Program-made: the position numbers and the translations under genes
Shown: piece by piece, positions 5,769 through 6,400 of the stretch
Numbering within the stretch: the first letter of the stretch is position 1
How the letters are laid out: each line of letters opens with the position of its first letter
Notes under the pieces: generated by a model
Database searches by the model: none
Told to the model about the DNA's origin: nothing
What the model saw: the letters and a program-made list of their open reading frames with translations, nothing else
Source: Alphaproteobacteria bacterium
Lineage (GTDB): Bacteria > Pseudomonadota > Alphaproteobacteria > Rhodobacterales > Rhodobacteraceae
Reading direction: 5' to 3'
DNA length: 6,400 nucleotides
Assembly (NCBI GenBank): GCA_003696705.1
Contig: RFGD01000286.1
Span: forward strand, 1 to 6,400

Positions 5769-6400
5769 CGCCCCCGCCCCCTTCCGGTAAGGGCCGAGGT
5801 GGCCGCAATCGTCACAAGCGAGATCAGGAGAAGGACGAGTGACATGCGCGTCGCCGCCTCGAAATCGAAGGCCTGCACGCTGTCGTATATGGCGATGGCC
5901 GCGGTCCGCGTCTCGCCGGGGATGGCGCCGCCCACGATCAGGACGACGCCGAACTCGCCAAGCGTGTGCGCAAAGGTCAGCACGACCGCCGCAAGAAGGC
6001 CCGGCCAGGCAAGGGGAAGCTCGACCCGCAGGAATGCCTGGACCGACGACATGCCGCATGACGCCGCGGCCGCGCGAAGGTCGGGGTCGATGGCGGCAAG
6101 CGCGCGCTGCATCGGCTGCACCGCAAAGGGCAGGTTGAACAGGACCGAAGCCACCACCAGGCCCTCGAAGCTGAAGGCAAGGGGGCGGCCGAAAAGCTCG
6201 GCCCAGAGCCTGCCGGGTGGCGCAGACGACCCAAGGGCGACAAGCAGGAAGAACCCGAGGACCGTTGGCGGCAGGACCAGCGGCAGCGCGACCATGCCCT
6301 CGACGATCCAGCGCGCACGCGAATGCGTCACGGCCAGCCAGCGGCCGAACAGGATACCGAACGGCATCACCCAGACCACGGTCCAGAAGGCAAGCCGGAA
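5765..6400 (-). CDS. modB: Molybdate-type ABC transporter permease, N-terminus beyond window
   Basis: Inner-membrane permease of an oxyanion importer working with ModC; a periplasmic ModA would be expected upstream, outside the window. The 211 visible residues lack an N-terminus: the frame is open through base 6400, and about 10-20 residues are missing compared with the usual length of about 225-230. The GTG at 6377-6379 falls inside the first membrane segment and is unlikely to be the real start. Seen, numbered from the window edge: hydrophobic segments near 1-22, 31-57, 80-97, 130-158 and 185-205; LPLVLPPTVLGF at 39-50, a hallmark of ModB/CysT-like permeases; the EAA loop (about 110-138, AAASCGMSS...LPLAWPG) that docks on the ATPase; and GEFGVVLIVGGAIPGETRT at 148-166, characteristic of ModB. 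Confidence 0.88.
   Translation of the reverse strand, partial: FRLAFWTVVWVMPFGILFGRWLAVTHSRARWIVEGMVALPLVLPPTVLGFFLLVALGSSAPPGRLWAELFGRPLAFSFEGLVVASVLFNLPFAVQPMQRALAAIDPDLRAAAASCGMSSVQAFLRVELPLAWPGLLAAVVLTFAHTLGEFGVVLIVGGAIPGETRTAAIAIYDSVQAFDFEAATRMSLVLLLISLVTIAATSALTGRGRGR

Noticed and set aside
5769..6059. N-terminal extension of ModC in the same frame
   Set aside because: It is out of frame with, and lies wholly inside, modB, and is Arg/Gly/Asp-rich with no ABC similarity; the ATGA overlap gives a normal start at 5768.

Overview
The window is GC-rich chromosomal DNA of an alphaproteobacterium. Gene content, codon choice and an FnrL-type operator point towards the Rhodobacteraceae or relatives; that lineage call is inference, since no rRNA or other marker is present. 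It is densely packed, with seven protein genes, no RNA gene, no mobile element and no CRISPR array. The largest gaps are 110 bp and 71 bp.

Left block (1-1398, minus strand): pncA (nicotinamidase) is followed 1 nt later by pncB (nicotinate phosphoribosyltransferase), which runs off the left edge. Together they carry out the first two steps of Preiss-Handler NAD salvage, nicotinamide to nicotinate to nicotinate mononucleotide. A 110-bp gap (1399-1508) separates pncA from the divergent plus-strand gene trhO (1509-2420), a rhodanese-type tRNA U34 hydroxylase.

Right block (2421-6400, minus strand): modB (cut at its N-terminus by the right edge) and modC, a molybdate-type ABC permease and ATPase, overlap by 4 nt. 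They are followed by a small phasin-like protein and then a class I-type PHA synthase (phaC) overlapping the phasin gene by 14 nt. trhO and phaC converge with no base between their stop codons.

The most interesting signal is a 14-bp palindrome, TTGAT-N4-GTCAA on the minus strand (4655-4668), lying over the modC stop codon. It fits the FNR/FnrL consensus. A good -10 hexamer (TATGAT, 4628-4633) sits downstream with no recognisable -35, so the box would be centred near -40.5, where a class II FNR activator binds. This predicts oxygen-responsive transcription of the phasin-phaC pair separately from modBC. No wholly new system was recognised; all seven genes fall in known families.
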